This document shows, in pieces, positions 61,801 to 64,000 of a stretch of 64,000 bases of DNA (positions are counted from its first letter, which is position 1; every line of letters begins with the position of its first letter). The stretch is from an uncultured Microscilla sp. (GTDB taxonomy: Bacteria > Bacteroidota > Bacteroidia > Cytophagales > Microscillaceae), in assembly GCF_947493425.1 (NCBI RefSeq), contig NZ_CANLRP010000003.1, forward strand, positions 1-64,000. Direction: 5' to 3'. The notes under the pieces were generated by a model. That model made no database searches and was not told the DNA's origin. It saw nothing but the letters and a program-made list of their open reading frames with translations. The translations under genes were made by a program, and so were the position numbers.

Positions 61801-62066
61801 GCTTCTTTGATGTAGGCTCTGCCTGGACAGGTCCTAGCCCACTCAACGAAGAAAACAGTTTGAATACAAGAAATATAGGAGGACCACAAAGTCCATTCAA
61901 AGCTGTTGTAACCGACTTCAAAGATCCATTCATCAGTAGTTATGGAGTAGGAGTACGCACCATGTTGCTTGGCTATTATGCCAAGCTCGATGTAGCCTGG
62001 GGCATAGAAGATGGACTGGTAGCACCCAAGCCTAAGTTTTATATCACTTTTGGCAACGATTTTTAA
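58809..62066 (+). CDS. Large exported protein: degenerate peptidase-MA domain, TolB-like propeller, outer-membrane barrel
   Basis: A 1085-residue protein with a signal peptide (about 1-29, SYAQ). Residues about 40-280 match the gluzincin (peptidase MA) fold, with PEWFLEGAAAYVAEG (about 176) conserved. However, the HExxH site is absent: the corresponding helix reads ELKLGISQMFINEMM (about 143). Residues about 300-620 contain TolB/WD40-like propeller repeats (KISPDGRFIAYSENRNGK, FDISRDGKHLVMSADRK and KILFSSNRPSDS). A charged linker (about 640-710) leads to a C-terminal 16-strand-type surface-antigen barrel that ends FYITFGNDF, with a terminal aromatic as in BAM substrates. It is probably an outer-membrane transport or assembly factor. 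Confidence 0.8.
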   Translation: MKDYLKRIQYLPILMLIGLIGLWAPQSYAQNSKVTFGKNRVQYKAFRWRVLSTANFNVYYYDNGARMANFAALFLEDQFDRITDLLGYTPYAKTKVFVYNSVTDLQQSNVGLDKDFVGNGGKTNFFKAQVEVPYTGNETRFKRELKLGISQMFINEMMFGGSLKDMLQSSYIGSFPEWFLEGAAAYVAEGWSEDMDNYMRDLFIHRKRRNPNITSGQEAIYVGQSVWNFIAEKYSKTNISNILNLARIIRNEKNSISSSLGVRYRQFMRAWRNYYRDLSNLAKEGTEEAPKDFSVRKRNPKRYLYNHVKISPDGRFIAYSENRNGKFCVIVKDLTTKKRKIIYKGGYHAIYQRFDNNIPLIGWQDERRLAIIYAHKGETKLTVYDVLRKKRTFERVWFFFNHITSFDISRDGKHLVMSADRKNDVKIKAGQNDLYTFDLDNAILKKLTDDWYDDMNPAFVGNSNKKILFSSNRPSDSLKRVTAQQTGNFDMNTENFDIFIYDPTVSKQALQRVTYTPDKEIEPTLLNRNTLLYLNDETGIYQLYKHNLRTGKVTQLTNYSQSIEAFDVNNFTKGLGFLTLRKGRYYVNYKSNFDFNQTPSNVFQTLRKEMLNKRYSTNNINNKTKFPVININNNTSDTTKNIGYADDEVNTDDYQFDPEVIKEIQKKAGIIDKIVNKATDTTNKKEKRVKVKGPYDYEPRFRTENVTSTVEIDPLRGWGVVLKIAMSDMLENHKINAGLLFITDLRSSTFFGEYQYLGGRFDYKFRYEKANIFINQDPVSQRYTRNNLEATIAYPFTNLSRISVSPLYTVTQFTNLRPQASALAQPEVNVNYGGLRMEYVFDNTISRGLNMLMGTRIKAKFENFFGIGAALESFNKFTVEFRRYTQIHRDLIFATRISYGQFGGNAPKSFLLGGMDNWIFNQTDGGGADNPLAVTSSEQNNSDLLFTEFVTSMRGFNYNKLSGTNYILGNFELRLPIVKYLFGKRITSNFFKNLQFIGFFDVGSAWTGPSPLNEENSLNTRNIGGPQSPFKAVVTDFKDPFISSYGVGVRTMLLGYYAKLDVAWGIEDGLVAPKPKFYITFGNDF

Positions 62067-62091
62067 TCCCCTTTTTAGTGAAACAATTTTT

Positions 62092-62134
62092 AAGCGGTAA
62101 GGAGTAGGCAAAGTCTACTCCTTACCGCTTTTTT
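62092..62134 (+). terminator. Intrinsic terminator of the outer-membrane protein gene
   Basis: A perfect 16-bp stem (62092-62107 with 62115-62130) with a 7-base loop and a T run, 26 bases after the stop codon. Confidence 0.93.
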
Positions 62135-62210
62135 GTTGGGTACTTAGCGCTATATATGCTCAAATGCCTTATTTGCAACTTCCCCTCTAAGCTCGTACCT
62201 TGCCCTTTTT

Positions 62211-62218
62211 TACTTTTG
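62211..62218 (+). promoter_or_regulatory. -7 promoter element of the RNA methyltransferase gene
   Basis: TACTTTTG matches TAnnTTTG, 20 bases before the ATG at 62238. The upstream TTTG is not at the expected distance. Confidence 0.45.
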
Positions 62219-62237
62219 AAGCTCAATACAAATCAAG

Positions 62238-62768
62238 ATGCGCAAACTCCAAAACGAAGAACTAGACCGCTTGTCGGTAGAAGACTTTAAAGAAACCCCC
62301 AAAAAACCAATAGTGGTAGTGTTAGACAACATTAGAAGCATGCACAATGTAGGGTCATCTTTTAGAACCAGTGATGCTTTCTTGGTAGAGAAAATTTATC
62401 TCTGTGGTATTACCGCAAAACCTCCCCACCGTGAAATCCAAAAAACCGCCTTGGGCGCTACCGAATCGGTTGCCTGGCGGCACGTAGCAACTACTGAAGA
62501 AGCCATTGTTGCCTTAAAACAAGAAGGGTGGACTATAGTGGCTATAGAGCAAGTAGATGAAAGTGTGTCGTTGGAGAAATTTAACTTCGAGGCAGACAAA
62601 AAGTATGCTTTTGTATTTGGCAACGAAGTATTTGGAGTAGACGAAGAAGTAGTAAAACAAGCTGATGTGTGTATAGAAATTCCGCAATTTGGTACCAAGC
62701 ATTCGCTCAATATTTCGGTGAGCATGGGGGTTGTTATCTGGGACTACTTTAGTAAAATGCAAAGGTAA
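62238..62768 (+). CDS. SpoU/TrmH-family RNA 2'-O-methyltransferase
   Basis: A 176-residue SPOUT-class methyltransferase. Motif 1 is DNIRSMHNVGSSFRTSDAF (about 30-48), motif 2 FVFGNEVFGVDEEVV (about 126-140) and motif 3 IEIPQFGTKHSLNISVSMGVVIWDY (about 149-173), including the catalytic Arg/Asn and the knot. It should methylate a ribose in tRNA or rRNA; the short form without an N-terminal RNA-binding domain is close to tRNA-type enzymes. It stands alone between a terminator and gdhA. Confidence 0.93.
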   Translation: MRKLQNEELDRLSVEDFKETPKKPIVVVLDNIRSMHNVGSSFRTSDAFLVEKIYLCGITAKPPHREIQKTALGATESVAWRHVATTEEAIVALKQEGWTIVAIEQVDESVSLEKFNFEADKKYAFVFGNEVFGVDEEVVKQADVCIEIPQFGTKHSLNISVSMGVVIWDYFSKMQR

Positions 62769-62940
62769 AACTCCTTGTTTGGTGAAAGTGAGATGAACGT
62801 TTGCATATCTTTTTGAACCTGCGGGTTAATTTTTATATTACATAATAGAATAAATAAAAGAATAAATGTTGTTTTGCAGTGTATTAGGTGTTGTTTTTGA
62901 TTACCTCACCTTTCTAAGAACTTTTAGCGATAAATCTCTG

Positions 62941-62975
62941 TTTGGTTTTTTTATAAAAAGGAAACCTTTACTTTG
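62941..62975 (+). promoter_or_regulatory. Possible promoter of gdhA
   Basis: TTTG (62941-62944), 24 bases, then TACTTTG (62969-62975), one base short of the TAnnTTTG consensus. Transcription would start about 25 bases before the ATG at 63008. Confidence 0.4.
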
Positions 62976-63007
62976 TACTTGATATTCAAACTTTTACTAA
63001 CACACGT

Positions 63008-64000
63008 ATGAGTAAACAATTCAAACATTATGACAGTTATGTTGCCTTTATGGAGGTAATAAAGGCAAAGAATCCACATGAACCCGAATTTATTCAGGCT
63101 GTTGACGAAGTAGCCCGTGATATATTACCATTTGAAGAAGAAAACCCTGCATACAAAGGAGAAAAGTTTTTTACTCGGATGATTGAACCAGAAAGGGTAT
63201 TTATTTTCCGTGTTCCCTGGACAGATGATAAGGGTAACTTCCATATTAACCGTGGCTTTAGGGTACAAATGAACAGTGCCATTGGCCCCTATAAAGGTGG
63301 TTTACGTTTTCACCCTTCGGTTAACCTAAGCATCCTGAAGTTTCTTGCTTTTGAGCAAGTATTCAAAAATAGCCTCACTACGTTGCCACTGGGTGGTGGT
63401 AAAGGTGGCGCCGACTTTGACCCTAAGGGGAAGTCTGACAACGAAGTAATGAGGTTTTGCCAGAGTTTTATGACCGAACTGGCAAAATATATTGGATCTA
63501 ACGCCGATGTACCTGCTGGAGACATAGGGGTAGGTAGCCGCGAAATTGGTTATTTGTTTGGTCAGTATAAGCGTATCAAAGGCGAATATACAGGTGTACT
63601 TACAGGCAAGGGCTTGAGTTATGGTGGTAGTCTGATTCGCTCTGAAGCTACTGGCTATGGCAATGTGTATTTTTCGTTGAATATGCTGGAACGCAACAAA
63701 ATAGAGGTGGAAGGCAAGGTGTGTACTGTGTCGGGGTCTGGAAACGTAGCGCAGTATACTGCTCAAAAACTGATAGAACTAGGGGCAAAAGTAGTCACCT
63801 TGTCTGATTCGGGAGGAACTATTTACGATAAAGAAGGAATCGATGAAGAGAAGCTGGCGTATGTAATGGAGATCAAAAATGAGCGGCGAGGTAGAATCAA
63901 AGAGTATATAGAAAAGTACCCAAGTGCAGAGTTTAGAGCTGGTGCCCGCCCCTGGGAGGTAGCCTGTGACTTGGCTTATCCATCGGCTACTCAAAACGAG
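63008..64000 (+). CDS. gdhA: Glutamate dehydrogenase (hexameric, NADP-type), cut by the window edge
   Basis: The first 331 residues of an enzyme usually about 445 long; the frame is open to the last base. It interconverts 2-oxoglutarate plus ammonia and glutamate. The substrate domain shows NRGFRVQMNSAIGPYKGGLRFHPSV (about 78-102), LPLGGGKGGADFDPKG with the catalytic Lys (about 125-140) and VPAGDIGVGSREIGYLFG; the coenzyme domain shows ATGYGNVYF and VSGSGNVAQYTAQKL (Rossmann GxGxxA type, about 238-252). The family match is with small hexameric GDH of ammonia assimilation. Confidence 0.95.
   Translation, partial: MSKQFKHYDSYVAFMEVIKAKNPHEPEFIQAVDEVARDILPFEEENPAYKGEKFFTRMIEPERVFIFRVPWTDDKGNFHINRGFRVQMNSAIGPYKGGLRFHPSVNLSILKFLAFEQVFKNSLTTLPLGGGKGGADFDPKGKSDNEVMRFCQSFMTELAKYIGSNADVPAGDIGVGSREIGYLFGQYKRIKGEYTGVLTGKGLSYGGSLIRSEATGYGNVYFSLNMLERNKIEVEGKVCTVSGSGNVAQYTAQKLIELGAKVVTLSDSGGTIYDKEGIDEEKLAYVMEIKNERRGRIKEYIEKYPSAEFRAGARPWEVACDLAYPSATQNE

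Overview
The window looks like chromosomal DNA of a Bacteroidota bacterium, most likely a marine gliding Cytophagales of the Microscilla type (an inference). The signs are: two secreted proteins ending in a type IX secretion (T9SS) type A sorting domain; several promoter elements of the Bacteroidota form TAnnTTTG, one with a perfectly placed TTTG upstream; almost no Shine-Dalgarno sequences; moderate to low GC; two very large SpoIIE-output signalling proteins; and a bifunctional DAHP synthase/chorismate mutase. No tRNA, rRNA, CRISPR array or complete insertion sequence was found.

Layout. Bases 1-74 are the 3' end (domains V and VI) of a group II intron whose body lies outside the window. Then come a secreted class B1 metallo-beta-lactamase-like protein with most zinc ligands lost, the DAHP synthase/chorismate mutase, a giant sensor with a repeated coiled coil and SpoIIE phosphatase output, dgkA, kdsB, a short-chain dehydrogenase and an S41 peptidase. 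From 11.1 to 25.5 kb lie a 3471-residue T9SS cell-surface protein with an internal 936-bp tandem duplication, a T9SS subtilase and an ankyrin-repeat lipoprotein. From 26.0 to 33.6 kb lie an ABC-2 transporter operon (two permeases and an ATPase), a divergent LytS-type kinase without a partner regulator, a TPR/SpoIIE protein and an M28 peptidase.

From 33.7 to 41.9 kb is a surface-glycan cluster: two GT4, two GT9 (heptosyltransferase family), a GT2, a GT2-like and a GT17-like glycosyltransferase, and an FkbM methyltransferase. Together with kdsB at 7.4 kb it points to lipopolysaccharide core or O-glycan synthesis. Next come an ECF sigma factor with a probable anti-sigma factor, gmk-nadD, carA and a Fic protein preceded by 41-bp tandem repeats.

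The most unusual region is 47.9-50.7 kb. A divergent, stand-alone elongation factor G gene has a leader of about 600 nt containing a Bacteroidota promoter and two successive units, each made of a short open reading frame followed by an intrinsic terminator. In the second unit the short frame overlaps a hairpin whose 3' half can instead pair with the terminator, which is the layout of ribosome-mediated attenuation. This is the best candidate for an undescribed regulatory system here.

The rest holds a MITE-like palindromic element (51.5-51.8 kb), a YtrA/GntR-regulated ABC operon with a nested operator, DUF4386 and DUF1684 proteins, an FAD oxidoreductase, a large pseudo-peptidase/TolB-like/outer-membrane-barrel protein, a SpoU-family RNA methyltransferase and the start of gdhA, which runs off the right edge. 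Function calls rest on motifs recognised by eye; no database search was possible.
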